This document shows, one piece after another, positions 7,477 to 16,877 of a DNA stretch of 64,000 nucleotides. Within the stretch, counting starts at the first letter, position 1. The number at the start of each line of letters is the position of its first letter. Source of the DNA: Sagittula stellata E-37 (GTDB taxonomy: Bacteria > Pseudomonadota > Alphaproteobacteria > Rhodobacterales > Rhodobacteraceae); assembly GCF_039724765.1 (NCBI RefSeq), contig NZ_CP155730.1, forward strand, positions 310,001 through 374,000. The letters run 5' to 3'. The position numbers and the translations under genes were made by a program. The notes below the pieces were generated by a model. That model saw nothing but the letters and a program-made list of their open reading frames with translations. It was not told the DNA's origin and made no database searches.

Positions 7477-10098
7477 ATGCAATTTCACCAAACTTTAGGC
7501 GCAGCGTTGCTTCTCTCATTGTTCTTCGCTCAGCACGCACATGCGCGATCGCAAGACTGTGTCAATAGCCCGGAGTACAAAAACATATTGGAGCAAAGCG
7601 AGGGTAGCACGTTGTTCCGGCCATTTTCAGCCATTGTGGCTTTGGACGACGTTCCGACTTTCGTAGCGGACAACTCCGCACAGGAAAGCGGGGTGCGGCT
7701 TTCCTTCAATCAAACTGTGCAAATTCTCGAGCAGGGCAGAAACAGAGTACTGATCCGAGCAAAGACGAAAACCGGGACGGAAGAAGTTTGGGCCTTGCCC
7801 AACCAATTGCATTGCGGCAACCGCACGATTCGCAAGCCGGGCAGTGTGGAATTTAAGGCGTTCGTAAAGGGGCGCTTTGAAATCAATGCCGAGGTGCCGC
7901 CACGTTATGCGCAAACCCGCCAAGGCATCTCTTGCGAAGCGGCAGGACCGGGATGTGTCGCAATTCGCCCCTTCGATATATTCTTTGTTGCGGACCGTGA
8001 CGGGAACGAGGGCGCACATGATGAACGTTTTCTACTTTCGCGCAAGGCCAATCTATTTGAAGGTGAGGACGCATTGCTCGGCTGGGTCGAAAGCACACAG
8101 ATCGAGTTGTGGGATACAGCAGTTGGTCTTCGCGCGGTGCAAGAACCACAACATAACAAACCGCTCTGCGCATACGAAAGTGTCGAGGACGCCGTTAGCG
8201 GCGAAAATTGCATTGAAGGTGCCTACGGCCCAAGCTGGTTAACCGACGCATCCCGTATGATGGTGCTAGATTCCGACACTGGACAAGAAGGGGACGGGTT
8301 CCCCGTCGTCGAGGTGCTTGCCGAAGTTGGATCCGTCATCGACGTCACGCCAAGTCAGACGGTGACCGTTGAAACTCCGGTGGCCTCACAAGACCAACCA
8401 GAGGACGGCACGATTACGCGTGCTGAGTTGACACAACGGGTGACGCACCATGACTACGTTGACGTCCAATTCATCATTGATGGTACCAGAAGCATGGAAG
8501 CCGCATTTGACGCCATCAAAGGCAGCGGCGGACGTGCCGGGGTCGTTCAGACACTGAAGGAACAAATTGCGTCCGAACTATCCGGTTCCAAGGTCAGGTT
8601 CGGGTTTACGATCTATGGCGACCGCAGCCGCAACAAAGACAACCCGTATGGCGATTCCGGTCTTGGAGCTAGCTATTTCATTAACCAACGAAGTGGATGC
8701 GGGAGTGCCATCGATGACCGGGAAATTGCGCGAAACGCGCGCGATTTCCAACAACGCTTCAACAGACTGGAGATCAAAAAAGTTGTACAATCTCCAGATT
8801 CTGAAATCGCGAAAAAGACTGGCTCTGACGACTGGGAAGAAAATGTAGCAGGCGGGTTAGAGGCAGGATTCGCTGCGATCGAGGCGTGCCCTTGGCATCG
8901 AAAAATTGTCATATTGATCGGTGACAGCGGCTACTCGCGGGATAACCAAGTCGCGCATGGATTTCGCGACGCGCCGAGTTTCAGCACCATATTGTCGGAC
9001 ATCCAAGAGAGCAGAACAGATCCCCTTGCGCCGCCTGTCATGGTGCTTGGTGTGCAAATGCCACCCAGCGCACAGTCCGCGAACTTTGACAGGGCCTACG
9101 CACTGTTCCCTGATCAGGTGGCAGATCTGATTGCCGCTGTGTCCCCGGAGACAGGCGACTTTTATAAGGTACCATCGACAGGGGGCGCCGCTGGTTCGAT
9201 CAGCGACAGGATCGGAGCTATGCTAAAAGGGCAGGCGTCAACCTTGGCCTTTAAGTGCGCTCTGGAGAACAATACCGGTATTTCCTTCTCTGTGGAATGC
9301 GGTGGAGGAGAACCCCCGGCACCAGCCCCAACCACCGTTGTGACAACCACGAGCGCCGCGGCAAAGGTTGAGACAGTCTCTGGAGAAGATGTGAAAAGCC
9401 AGGCAGGCGGTGTACCATTTAACATGGCAACCTTGCAAAACCGGCTTGCAGCGCTTCGTTGTTCGGATTGCTCTGGCATTCAGGGTGAGGTGGAAGGATT
9501 GATCCTCTATGTCCGACTTGATCCTGACGTATTTCAACCGGAAGTATTGATGACAGACGAGGATTTGAGCTCTTGGAAGCACATCGCAAACCGGCTTGCG
9601 CAAGAGGAAAAGCTATCGGATCAGCGCCGGAACGTGCAGCTTATCCTGCTTGGCAGCGCAGAAGGACAGCTTGGCATCAGATGGCGGAACTCTAACGCAA
9701 AATTGCACGAATTCTTGGGTGCGGCCACTGGTTTACCGGACCTCTTTCAAACACCCATCCTCAGCTACAAGTACCGCGACTTCCAAAGCGAGGCGCTTGT
9801 TGGGAATTGCGAACTGAGACTGTTGCAGGAATTCGCGGAACAATCGAGTGAAATGCTAGAGATCATACAAAATGGCAGGCGCCCGGTGCCAGTCGTTTCG
9901 GGCATTACCGGGGGATGCGATTTCATGTCTGCGGCCGGCGAAGCGATACCCCGGTATGCCAAAGTGGCGGAGGAACCGTTCGGCACCTGGGTCAACCCAA
10001 AGACCGGCGCACCTCAGAAGACAGGTTACCGATACGAGGGTTTGCGGGACGGCGACACCGAGAACATTTATTGGATTCCGAACTGGGCCCTTCCATGA
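7477..10098 (+). CDS. Exported von Willebrand factor A domain protein (PpkA C-terminal-like)
   Basis: The protein has 873 residues and a signal peptide ending HAHA-RS. The ATG at 7477 sits about 8 bases after GAGGGG, which makes it a better start than the GTG at 7468. Two N-terminal SH3-like beta blocks (about 50-225, ending LLGWVESTQIELWDTAVGLR) precede a vWA domain at about 328-590. The MIDAS reads D-G-T-R-S (FIIDGTRSM) and a later strand reads IVILIGDSGYS, so metal binding looks plausible. The block order SH3-like 'GW…' then 'FIIDxTxSM' resembles the periplasmic part of PpkA, the T6SS threonine kinase, but no kinase domain is present. The stop overlaps the ATPase start. Confidence 0.8.
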   Translation: MQFHQTLGAALLLSLFFAQHAHARSQDCVNSPEYKNILEQSEGSTLFRPFSAIVALDDVPTFVADNSAQESGVRLSFNQTVQILEQGRNRVLIRAKTKTGTEEVWALPNQLHCGNRTIRKPGSVEFKAFVKGRFEINAEVPPRYAQTRQGISCEAAGPGCVAIRPFDIFFVADRDGNEGAHDERFLLSRKANLFEGEDALLGWVESTQIELWDTAVGLRAVQEPQHNKPLCAYESVEDAVSGENCIEGAYGPSWLTDASRMMVLDSDTGQEGDGFPVVEVLAEVGSVIDVTPSQTVTVETPVASQDQPEDGTITRAELTQRVTHHDYVDVQFIIDGTRSMEAAFDAIKGSGGRAGVVQTLKEQIASELSGSKVRFGFTIYGDRSRNKDNPYGDSGLGASYFINQRSGCGSAIDDREIARNARDFQQRFNRLEIKKVVQSPDSEIAKKTGSDDWEENVAGGLEAGFAAIEACPWHRKIVILIGDSGYSRDNQVAHGFRDAPSFSTILSDIQESRTDPLAPPVMVLGVQMPPSAQSANFDRAYALFPDQVADLIAAVSPETGDFYKVPSTGGAAGSISDRIGAMLKGQASTLAFKCALENNTGISFSVECGGGEPPAPAPTTVVTTTSAAAKVETVSGEDVKSQAGGVPFNMATLQNRLAALRCSDCSGIQGEVEGLILYVRLDPDVFQPEVLMTDEDLSSWKHIANRLAQEEKLSDQRRNVQLILLGSAEGQLGIRWRNSNAKLHEFLGAATGLPDLFQTPILSYKYRDFQSEALVGNCELRLLQEFAEQSSEMLEIIQNGRRPVPVVSGITGGCDFMSAAGEAIPRYAKVAEEPFGTWVNPKTGAPQKTGYRYEGLRDGDTENIYWIPNWALP

Positions 10099-10979
10099 CT
10101 CAAATCAAAGATTGGGGCTTCGTTCTGAGGGATGTAAAATTCGGATGGTCTAAAGCCAACCCTGTCGCCGAGTTCACAGATTTCCAAGCCGTGTTCAGCG
10201 ATCACAATTCCGGGATGCAAATCATCGGCCCGTCGGGAGTCGGAAAAACCACATTTTTATTTACGCTGTCCGGACTGCTTTGGCCATTTTCTGGTGCTGT
10301 CGCTTTCGTTGCCCCGAACGGCGAGCGGTTTGGCTGGGGTCCCGAAGCTGAAACCTACCTTCCAGCCGATATGATCATGGATTTGAGGGGGTTAGAAAGA
10401 CTGCGGAAAAAGCACTTTGGCTTCATGTTCCAGAATGCGGACCTGCTGCCGTTTGTAACTGTTGGGCAAGGTATACAAATGCTCTTGGACTCTCATCCGC
10501 CGGAGCAGCGTCAACGCACGCTGTGCGAAGTGCTGAATGTGGCCGCTTCAATCCTTGATGCGGAGAAGGAGGCTCCAGATTTTGACGCGAGCGCCCAAGA
10601 CGTACTTCCGAAGCAGGGGGTTTTTGGAAAGTATCCCTACCAGTTGTCTGGCGGGCAACGTCAACGAGCAAGCCTGCTCCGCGCAATTGCAAGCGGCCCG
10701 ACTGTGATCTTTGCTGACGAACCAGTGTCCAGCCTCGACCCGGCCTTACGCTCGAAGGTTCTCGTCGCTTTGCGTAGGTGGCGCGACAAGGGACTTGGCA
10801 CGCGGGCACTGATCTGGGTCACGCATGCGCCGGAAGACGCCTACGATTTGATGCCGGACCACAGGTTGGACTTTAATCACCCGAACGGCGTGTGCGGTCC
10901 AATTAGCGCCTGGGACCAGCTGACAGAAGGCGAGAACTGGCGCCTCGATATTAGTAAGCGCGCAGGGGCCGATGCTTAA
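10095..10979 (+). CDS. ABC transporter ATPase (LolD/TagT-type)
   Basis: Cytosolic ATPase of 294 residues. Walker A is GPSGVGKTT (45-53), the Q-loop FQN is at 112-114, the signature LSGGQRQR is at 184-191, Walker B FADEP follows with SSLDP, and the H-loop is WVTHAP. The start ATG at 10095 overlaps the stop of the vWA gene (ATGA); the frame is open further upstream but that part is a shadow. It is somewhat longer than LolD, with an insert around 140-178. With the next gene it forms a MacB/LolCDE-type transporter. The same partners (ATPase, FtsX-type permease, FGE protein) occur as TagT/TagS/TagR in T6SS loci. Confidence 0.93.
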   Translation: MTQIKDWGFVLRDVKFGWSKANPVAEFTDFQAVFSDHNSGMQIIGPSGVGKTTFLFTLSGLLWPFSGAVAFVAPNGERFGWGPEAETYLPADMIMDLRGLERLRKKHFGFMFQNADLLPFVTVGQGIQMLLDSHPPEQRQRTLCEVLNVAASILDAEKEAPDFDASAQDVLPKQGVFGKYPYQLSGGQRQRASLLRAIASGPTVIFADEPVSSLDPALRSKVLVALRRWRDKGLGTRALIWVTHAPEDAYDLMPDHRLDFNHPNGVCGPISAWDQLTEGENWRLDISKRAGADA

Positions 10980-12972
10980 GCTGGCCGCGATTTCTTTGTT
11001 GTCGACCTTTCGTTGGTCTATGCGCCCGGGCCAATTCGACCTGTTGGCCCTTTGGATTGTTTTGAGCCTGCTTCTAAGCGGAAGCCTGTTTTTTACAAAC
11101 GTGTTCCTAGGCGTAGAAGAAAATTTGCGTCGCACTCTTTTGGATGGTGTCCCAGAGTCAGGCCGGGCTTTACGGGTCCAATTGAGGAGCGACCCAGAGC
11201 TCAATGCATTTCCGCCAGACGTTGCCCACAACTTTCAGGTGTCAGGGCTGGAGGGCGCCTCGATCAGCCTGATAAAGCAGATTGATGGCGAATCCGGGCA
11301 AGTCGGGCTTCCCTTCTTCAACCCATCCACGCGAACACTCCCTATGCGGGCCAGAAGTGCTGACATGAGTGGAATCAGCGCGGCATCAACCGACGCATGC
11401 ATAAACCTGCAAGAGGTGCTGGCCGATGGCACGACTGAAGTTGATCCTGTCCCGTCAGGCGGTCGGCAAAACCTAGCCCGTTTTGACGGTTTGGCCTTGG
11501 CGCCGGATGACCCGCTTTGGCGCGAAGCGGTCCGACAATCCGGAGCGGTAGCCCCAACCGATGCGACGCTTCCCTTCTTCGTAATCCTATCACGCGAAGC
11601 GATAAGTGCCTTAGACGTTCCGAAATATATGTCCGCAATGTTGCCAACGCTAACCGCGCCTGAGGCCCGCGCTTTCGGGCAGACCGTGTGCTTGGCAGAT
11701 TTAATTGACGCACCGGCGTTTCATATGCGGGTCTCTGGGGTCGGGCGCGACGGTGAACAGATGATGATCGTCGAGGTTCCCGCTTTTTGGGTCGACAGCT
11801 TGCCAGGCCCTGATCAGGTTGGGTTTTTCTTCCCAATTGCGACTGAAGCCGCATTGCGGCGGCTTCCGTTTGGGTGCTTCGCCCCAGGGTTCGATCCCGG
11901 GACAGAAGGCATAGACGAAGGCGTGTATTTTCCCAAGGCTCAAGGACAATCAAGCACCCGTATTGCCGAAATTGAGCTCTTAGGCGTCGCGCAGTCTCTC
12001 GGCCAAGAAGAAACTGACACTTACGCCAAGGCCTTGTCGGCTTGCCTTGGGCCAATGCCCATGCCTGGCGCGAGTGAGGGCATCGGGGCTAAAGGGGACG
12101 GTTGGCTCACGCACCTGCGCAGCGAAGACCAACTGGCACAGTGCGAAGCAATAAGTGGTGTCATCCCTGAAATCAGGCGACACCAATTCGTCACGAAGAG
12201 AGATAGTTTGGCGTGGCACGTTACAGCCGAGGGCAAGGTTGAGCCTTTGGACAAAACGGTGCCGCTGCCATCTTGTATGCGTTCTGGCAGCGACTCTATT
12301 CCTGTTTTCGCTGATCTGCGCCATGCGATGATTTACCTACCGGAAGGTATCGACATTATCTCTGCTCGGGATATAATTCTGGGTTACAAATGGCCCTTTG
12401 AGTTCAGTCGACCGACGGCTACAGACCCAAACGCCGCCGTCTTAAGTGAAAAAAACATTTTCGATTTCGCCCCATCATACGAGCGGGCAATTGCGCGCTT
12501 TGCATATCTTGAAGAATTGGCGTCGCACCTGCGATTACCGTTGGGTTTGGCGTTAGGTGTGCTGGCCATGCTGTTGGTTGTTATACTGCTATTTGGTACG
12601 ATCAACAACCGCAGAACAGAGTTCGGCTGGCTTATGGCTGAGGGCCGCAGCATGCGTTTTGTCAGGGGGTTCTTTATGGCCCAACTCTGCGTTGTGCTTG
12701 CCCTTGTTGTGCCCACGGGTTTGGCGTTTTACTGGTTTGCAGCGGATGTGCTCAACGTCCATTTCGAGCGCTCTCAAGCAGTGGATTTAGCCGAGAAACA
12801 GCTCGGCCAGGTTGACCTATTTGTCATCGATCCCTCCAGTTCAACCATGATTTGGCCTGTTGTCATGACTTTTGTTTTGACGGTTATAGCGCTGCCAATG
12901 ATTTTTGGTCCTCTACGACTGATTTTTCAATCGAAGCATCGCCAAAGCCCCATTAGGTTGATATCGTCTTAA
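10972..12972 (+). CDS. FtsX/LolE-type ABC permease with large periplasmic domain (TagS-like)
   Basis: Inner-membrane subunit of 666 residues that overlaps the ATPase gene by 8 bases. It has one TM near 22-44 (FDLLALWIVLSLLLSGSLF), about 470 periplasmic residues, then three TMs (about 523-545, 565-592, 625-650). This 1+3 topology is that of MacB/LolC/FtsX permeases, which transmit mechanical signals or extract lipoproteins rather than form solute pores. The periplasmic part is longer than in LolE. I infer that it couples ATP hydrolysis to the exported FGE and vWA proteins encoded just upstream. Confidence 0.85.
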   Translation: MLKLAAISLLSTFRWSMRPGQFDLLALWIVLSLLLSGSLFFTNVFLGVEENLRRTLLDGVPESGRALRVQLRSDPELNAFPPDVAHNFQVSGLEGASISLIKQIDGESGQVGLPFFNPSTRTLPMRARSADMSGISAASTDACINLQEVLADGTTEVDPVPSGGRQNLARFDGLALAPDDPLWREAVRQSGAVAPTDATLPFFVILSREAISALDVPKYMSAMLPTLTAPEARAFGQTVCLADLIDAPAFHMRVSGVGRDGEQMMIVEVPAFWVDSLPGPDQVGFFFPIATEAALRRLPFGCFAPGFDPGTEGIDEGVYFPKAQGQSSTRIAEIELLGVAQSLGQEETDTYAKALSACLGPMPMPGASEGIGAKGDGWLTHLRSEDQLAQCEAISGVIPEIRRHQFVTKRDSLAWHVTAEGKVEPLDKTVPLPSCMRSGSDSIPVFADLRHAMIYLPEGIDIISARDIILGYKWPFEFSRPTATDPNAAVLSEKNIFDFAPSYERAIARFAYLEELASHLRLPLGLALGVLAMLLVVILLFGTINNRRTEFGWLMAEGRSMRFVRGFFMAQLCVVLALVVPTGLAFYWFAADVLNVHFERSQAVDLAEKQLGQVDLFVIDPSSSTMIWPVVMTFVLTVIALPMIFGPLRLIFQSKHRQSPIRLISS

Positions 12973-13051
12973 GAGGGCGTGATTCGTGCGAATTTGTTAG
13001 AGCATTGAATTTACACTAGTGGATTGAGGTTCATATGAAAAAGGAAGCGCT

Positions 13052-13831
13052 GTGAGGCTATTAATTCTTTTCCTTTTCGTAACTTCGGCTGCTGCGGGCC
13101 GTGCTGAAGAAAACAAGCGGCCGTGCTCAGATTTTGCCGATGATCCGGCGCTCATGCAGCAGTACAAAAATATTGGCGTTTGTGTGGGAAACGAGGATAT
13201 CACTGTCGGTCCTTCCGATGTCGCGGATCCCGAAACGACCGCCCTGAAAGAAAAGCTGGGCGATCTAGCGTCTTGTGCACCGTATTTGCGACCTCAAGCG
13301 CGGGCACAACTTCTGGATGACACTTTGGTCTGGTCGGACCTGACTCAGAACAACCTTGCTTTCCGAAGCTGCGCACCCATCGAGGGCGTGGAAGAACCGG
13401 TGACACCGCGCACCATCGAAGCCGCCTTCAACGATATGGAGGCGGAAATCACTGAGATCAGCAATCGCGTCTTGGAAGCACGCAAGTTGTCATTGGAATT
13501 CGCAGATTGCAACAAAGTGGATGAACTACAGCAACGCTATCAAGACGCGCTAAGCGTCTTGGACGAAGATATTGACCAGGCGTTTGTCGACAAGCTGATC
13601 GGGGTCGAAGCTTGCCTTGCAGATCGTCGCGCGTTGGCTCTGTGCATGCAGCGCACTGCGGATTCCGGCGCGTTGTATGACAACTTCCGGCAGCGAGTCA
13701 GAAACCTGAACGGGCTGATCAACAAGTTTTCGGAACTGCAGCCAAACGAGTTCGCGGATGAAGCAATCATTCAAGATACTCGCAGCGACTTAGAGGCGTG
13801 GTACGTCAGCTTCCAATTCGCATGCCTGTAA
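13052..13831 (+). CDS. Exported Cys-rich helical protein, unknown
   Basis: The protein has 259 residues and starts with GTG (13052) after AAGGAAG. The signal peptide is MRLLILFLFVTSAAAGRAEE. The mature part holds about nine Cys, several spaced to allow disulfides, and is mostly helical after residue 120 (ALSVLDEDIDQAFVDKLIG). A six-codon ATG frame (13035-13055) ends on the GTG start and might couple translation, but this is weak. No family recognised. It heads a run of four small exported helical proteins between the ABC genes and the ExbB-like gene. Confidence 0.65.
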   Translation: MRLLILFLFVTSAAAGRAEENKRPCSDFADDPALMQQYKNIGVCVGNEDITVGPSDVADPETTALKEKLGDLASCAPYLRPQARAQLLDDTLVWSDLTQNNLAFRSCAPIEGVEEPVTPRTIEAAFNDMEAEITEISNRVLEARKLSLEFADCNKVDELQQRYQDALSVLDEDIDQAFVDKLIGVEACLADRRALALCMQRTADSGALYDNFRQRVRNLNGLINKFSELQPNEFADEAIIQDTRSDLEAWYVSFQFACL

Positions 13832-13882
13832 CGAACACAATGCGGACGAAGCTTCTTATAAACAACACGAAGGTCACTTGAT

Positions 13883-14545
13883 ATGAGGCATTTCCTATCA
13901 ACCGCAGCCCTTTGCGTGTCGCTTTTGGTGGTACCCACGGTCACCTTTGCGCAAGGGGAGGCAGTCGAAGTTGAAGAAACAAGTCCAGAGAATGACCGCC
14001 TCGCAGAAATCCAAGACAGCCTTGACCAGTCTGGGGTCGCGCTAGCGGCGGCCTTGGACCAGCTTCGGCGGGTGAATAACAACGAAATTGAGCCTGGTGT
14101 GAACAGCAACGAATCTGTCCAGACGCGGCTTGATGCGCTGTCGCGGGCGCTTGCCAAGGCAATCAACGCGATTGGGCCATCGGGCGACCTGCAACGGGAA
14201 ATCGCGATTGGTATAGAGACGTTGGCCAAGCTGAAGACAGACATCACGAACTCGACCTTGTCGCCAGGGGACAAGGCTGCTCGTCTCTCAGACGCGGACG
14301 CCGTGATTCAAGGGTTCGACGACAAGCAGGCTGAATTAAAAACGCTGTTCAACGACCTGCAGACGGTGCGCAACCGATTCATTGACCTTGAAGAGAACCT
14401 GTATTTCAGAGAACGCATCGCACAGGGCCAAGACGCGATCAAGCTGATCAATGCTTTTGTAGAGACTGCCCGAGCGTCGACATCCAAGCTCAACGAGTAT
14501 TTCGACGAGCTCGATTCAACGAACGCCGAAGAAGCATCGGAATAG
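13883..14545 (+). CDS. Exported all-helical coiled-coil protein, unknown
   Basis: The protein has 220 residues with a clear signal peptide (MRHFLSTAALCVSLLVVPTV, cleavage TFA-QG). The mature chain is acidic and almost wholly helical with heptad-like spacing (LAEIQDSLDQSGVALAAALD, FNDLQTVRNRFIDLEENLYF) and ends NAEEASE. It has no Cys in the mature part. It shares composition, size and a similar acidic tail with the next gene (EDASE), so the two may be distant paralogues. Function unknown; a periplasmic fibre, spacer or scaffold is the simplest guess. Confidence 0.65.
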   Translation: MRHFLSTAALCVSLLVVPTVTFAQGEAVEVEETSPENDRLAEIQDSLDQSGVALAAALDQLRRVNNNEIEPGVNSNESVQTRLDALSRALAKAINAIGPSGDLQREIAIGIETLAKLKTDITNSTLSPGDKAARLSDADAVIQGFDDKQAELKTLFNDLQTVRNRFIDLEENLYFRERIAQGQDAIKLINAFVETARASTSKLNEYFDELDSTNAEEASE

Positions 14546-14596
14546 GCCTATGACTCTTAGGCGACTCAACAGGGTGAGATAAGAAAGGAAGTCTCA

Positions 14597-15226
14597 ATGA
14601 AACATAAATTTATGGGCGGGGTTCTTGCCGCCGCAATGCTCGCGGCTCTTCCAGCCGTTGCGGAAAATCACAGCCCGGAACCTGAAGACAACCTCACAGA
14701 GTTCGTCGATCGCACAACAGCCCTCGCGTTGGATAACACAGATCGGGTGAAAGCGCTGCGGACCACCCTAGCAGACAGCATGAACGACATCGAAATGGCC
14801 GGCGCGCGTGTCCAAGAGATGCGGGATGCGGTCGACGCCGTGATCGAAGAGCTTGAGCGCGGGGGCGAGATCGACTCACTGCTGACTGAATACCTTGATT
14901 TCGCAGTCGCCGAAGAGCAGCGCCTTAGAACGTCAAGTAACCCCCTGCTTCGCGAAGAGGCCGATGCTTGGGTCCCGCTGATCGCCCGGACCGAAGTACT
15001 GATCGATGACCTGTCTTCAGTGCGGATCAAGTTGAATGAGCAGGTTGTCGATCTTGGCAACCGTGCAGAGCTGATCGAGGCCCGCATCCGCCGTAATGCC
15101 TTCGAATCGGCCTTGAACGCGGCAGAGGAAGCGGTGGATGGCTTAGAAGCGTTGTCAGCTTCCATTGATGAATTGGCCCAGAAGGCGGATAAGGAAATCG
15201 AAAGAACCGAGGATGCTTCGGAGTAA
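14597..15226 (+). CDS. Exported all-helical coiled-coil protein, unknown
   Basis: The protein has 209 residues and a start preceded by AAGGAAG. The signal peptide is MKHKFMGGVLAAAMLAALPA, cleavage VA-EN. Helical, acidic, Ala/Leu/Glu-rich segments run through it (MNDIEMAGARVQEMRDAVDA, FESALNAAEEAVDGLEALSA). The end overlaps the next gene by 14 bases, so the two are probably co-translated. No enzyme motif is visible. Confidence 0.65.
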   Translation: MKHKFMGGVLAAAMLAALPAVAENHSPEPEDNLTEFVDRTTALALDNTDRVKALRTTLADSMNDIEMAGARVQEMRDAVDAVIEELERGGEIDSLLTEYLDFAVAEEQRLRTSSNPLLREEADAWVPLIARTEVLIDDLSSVRIKLNEQVVDLGNRAELIEARIRRNAFESALNAAEEAVDGLEALSASIDELAQKADKEIERTEDASE

Positions 15227-15584
15227 TCCTCTTTTAGCCTCCATAACGGCTCTTGCGCTGTGGCTGTACCCCGGGATGGGCATGGCCGACGATCCAAGCC
15301 CTGAAGAGTTGCGTCAGAAGCAACTGCAAGGCCTCCTTGAGGTCCGGCAGAATGTTGAGGCGATGATTGTCTCACTGGAGGCCGACCTAGAGGCAGTTAT
15401 CGCTTTGGCTAACGACCCCGACGTGTCTGAGGAAGCGAGGGATAAGGCGTTCAACAAATTGGCAGAGATAGATCACAACCTATCGCAGGCGCAGGCCCTG
15501 CAAGTCCAGATCGAAGACTTAATAGCGGAGAATCAAGCAATGAGCTCTTCGCAACAGGAAAGCGCTACCAGTGGCAGCGATTGA
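15213..15584 (+). CDS. Small exported helical protein, unknown
   Basis: The protein has 123 residues. The ATG at 15213 lies inside the end of the previous gene and gives a signal peptide (MLRSNPLLASITALALWLYP, cleavage GMA-DD). A longer frame from 15165 would destroy the signal peptide. The mature part is one long helical hairpin-like stretch (LQGLLEVRQNVEAMIVSLEA … NLSQAQALQVQIEDLIAEN). It is the fourth of four consecutive helical exported proteins and overlaps the ExbB-like gene by 14 bases. Confidence 0.6.
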   Translation: MLRSNPLLASITALALWLYPGMGMADDPSPEELRQKQLQGLLEVRQNVEAMIVSLEADLEAVIALANDPDVSEEARDKAFNKLAEIDHNLSQAQALQVQIEDLIAENQAMSSSQQESATSGSD

Positions 15585-16425
15585 TGCGACAGACCCGTTG
15601 GGGTACACCAAATTAGCGAACGGCCGGCTGCATCCGATTGCAGTGCGCCCATTGGCCAGTTTCTTTTGGTCCGTCCTTCTTCTTGTAGTGCTGGTGACAG
15701 CCTACGCATTCTTTTGGCTCGATGGGGGACTGTCCGCGCTTTTCGAGGCAGCGGATGTGCCTGCCGTAGAGACCGAAGACAGCCTGTCTACCGACGGTGC
15801 GGCGCAAAGTGCTCCAGGCTCTATATTTGGGCGCATACTGGCTAGCTCTTATTGTTGGGGTATGATGGCTTTTGCTGGCGCGACGTTGATATACACGCTT
15901 ATACAAGGGGTAGCCGTTCGCGAGGATTCACGCGTTGCCCTCTCAGTGGCGTGCCAATCCAACCTACCCCGGCAATCCATACTGCGTGTAGTGTCTGGTC
16001 GACCACGGCCGCCCCAGGATATGCTCGGCTCACCACCGCGCGCGGAGCAGGACAGGGCGGAAGCGACATTTGAGCATTTAACGCTGGCGCGCTCTGCTTT
16101 CATGGTTCCGATCAAACTGAGCATCTGGGCGCTTCCGCTGTTCGGGTTCCTTGGCACGGTATACGGGATCTCGGTCGCAATCACAGCGCTGGAACCGATC
16201 GTCTTGCAAGGCACAGAGGCCATGCAATCCGCGATGGGGAATGTGATCGCTGGGCTTCGGACCGCTTTTGACACCACGTTGCTTGGGATCGTATTGGCGC
16301 TTGTCGTTGCGCTGGCACAATCCTTGTACTTGGTTGTAGCGCTTAGATCTCAGCACATGACGACAACCCTATCGCACATAATGACCGACGCTTCAGGGCA
16401 GCGCGATGCGCCTCGTCCAAACTGA
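15571..16425 (+). CDS. MotA/TolQ/ExbB-type proton-channel protein
   Basis: Inner-membrane protein of 284 residues with a GTG start at 15571. Predicted TMs are near 30-50, 88-112, 182-205 and 230-258. The family core is clear: LPLFGFLGTVYGISVAI in the third TM (compare TolQ PFIGLFGTVWGI) and GLRTAFDTTLLGIVLALVVA in the fourth. Such proteins form pentamers that use proton flow to drive a paired ExbD/TolR/MotB protein. The two next genes have the topology expected of that partner. A non-conserved acidic loop (about 60-80) sits between TM1 and TM2. Confidence 0.88.
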   Translation: MAAIDATDPLGYTKLANGRLHPIAVRPLASFFWSVLLLVVLVTAYAFFWLDGGLSALFEAADVPAVETEDSLSTDGAAQSAPGSIFGRILASSYCWGMMAFAGATLIYTLIQGVAVREDSRVALSVACQSNLPRQSILRVVSGRPRPPQDMLGSPPRAEQDRAEATFEHLTLARSAFMVPIKLSIWALPLFGFLGTVYGISVAITALEPIVLQGTEAMQSAMGNVIAGLRTAFDTTLLGIVLALVVALAQSLYLVVALRSQHMTTTLSHIMTDASGQRDAPRPN

Positions 16426-16876
16426 AAATAGCGACAGTGGGTTGCCCCCTGCATGGAGCGGGATGATGGACGCGATGTTCTGTGCTATGGGTGCCTTCAT
16501 TGTCCTACTGGCCCTGAGTCTAATACGAGAGTCCAGTGCGGAGCACAAACCAACGCTTCCAGACCTGATGATTACCTGCCAACCCCAGCCCGGACCAGAC
16601 ATCCGCCTGACCAGCAGACTCACCAAGGAAAGCAACTTGATATCTTTTGATGCTTTGCCAGAAGCGCTTGGCGCTGTAGAGCAAGACGCGCAGGGATTAC
16701 TTCAGATTGCAGTTCTCTTGGGTGACGATGCATTCCGCTGCAACAGTGCTGTTGAGCGGGAACTACGCGACACACCCAGCATAGTGGCACGGAGTGTCTT
16801 CTACCTTCCTTTTACTGCTGACAGTCCGCAGGCAGACGACCTTCGGTCCGCGCTGACAGTCGACGAGGCCGAATGA
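16406..16876 (+). CDS. Single-TM ExbD/TolR-like partner, short
   Basis: The protein has 156 residues and overlaps the ExbB-like gene by 20 bases. A short cytosolic N-terminus is followed by one TM (MMDAMFCAMGAFIVLLALSL) with an Asp at the membrane entry (GMMDAMF), as in the ExbD/TolR motor helix. The periplasmic part is about 115 residues and acidic at the end. Sequence support for the ExbD family is topology and context only. Confidence 0.6.
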   Translation: MRLVQTENSDSGLPPAWSGMMDAMFCAMGAFIVLLALSLIRESSAEHKPTLPDLMITCQPQPGPDIRLTSRLTKESNLISFDALPEALGAVEQDAQGLLQIAVLLGDDAFRCNSAVERELRDTPSIVARSVFYLPFTADSPQADDLRSALTVDEAE

Positions 16877-16877
16877 G

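Noticed and set aside
3055..12972. Type VI secretion locus
   Set aside because: Only the Tag/Ppk-like arm is present; no sheath, baseplate, ClpV, VgrG or Hcp genes anywhere in the window.
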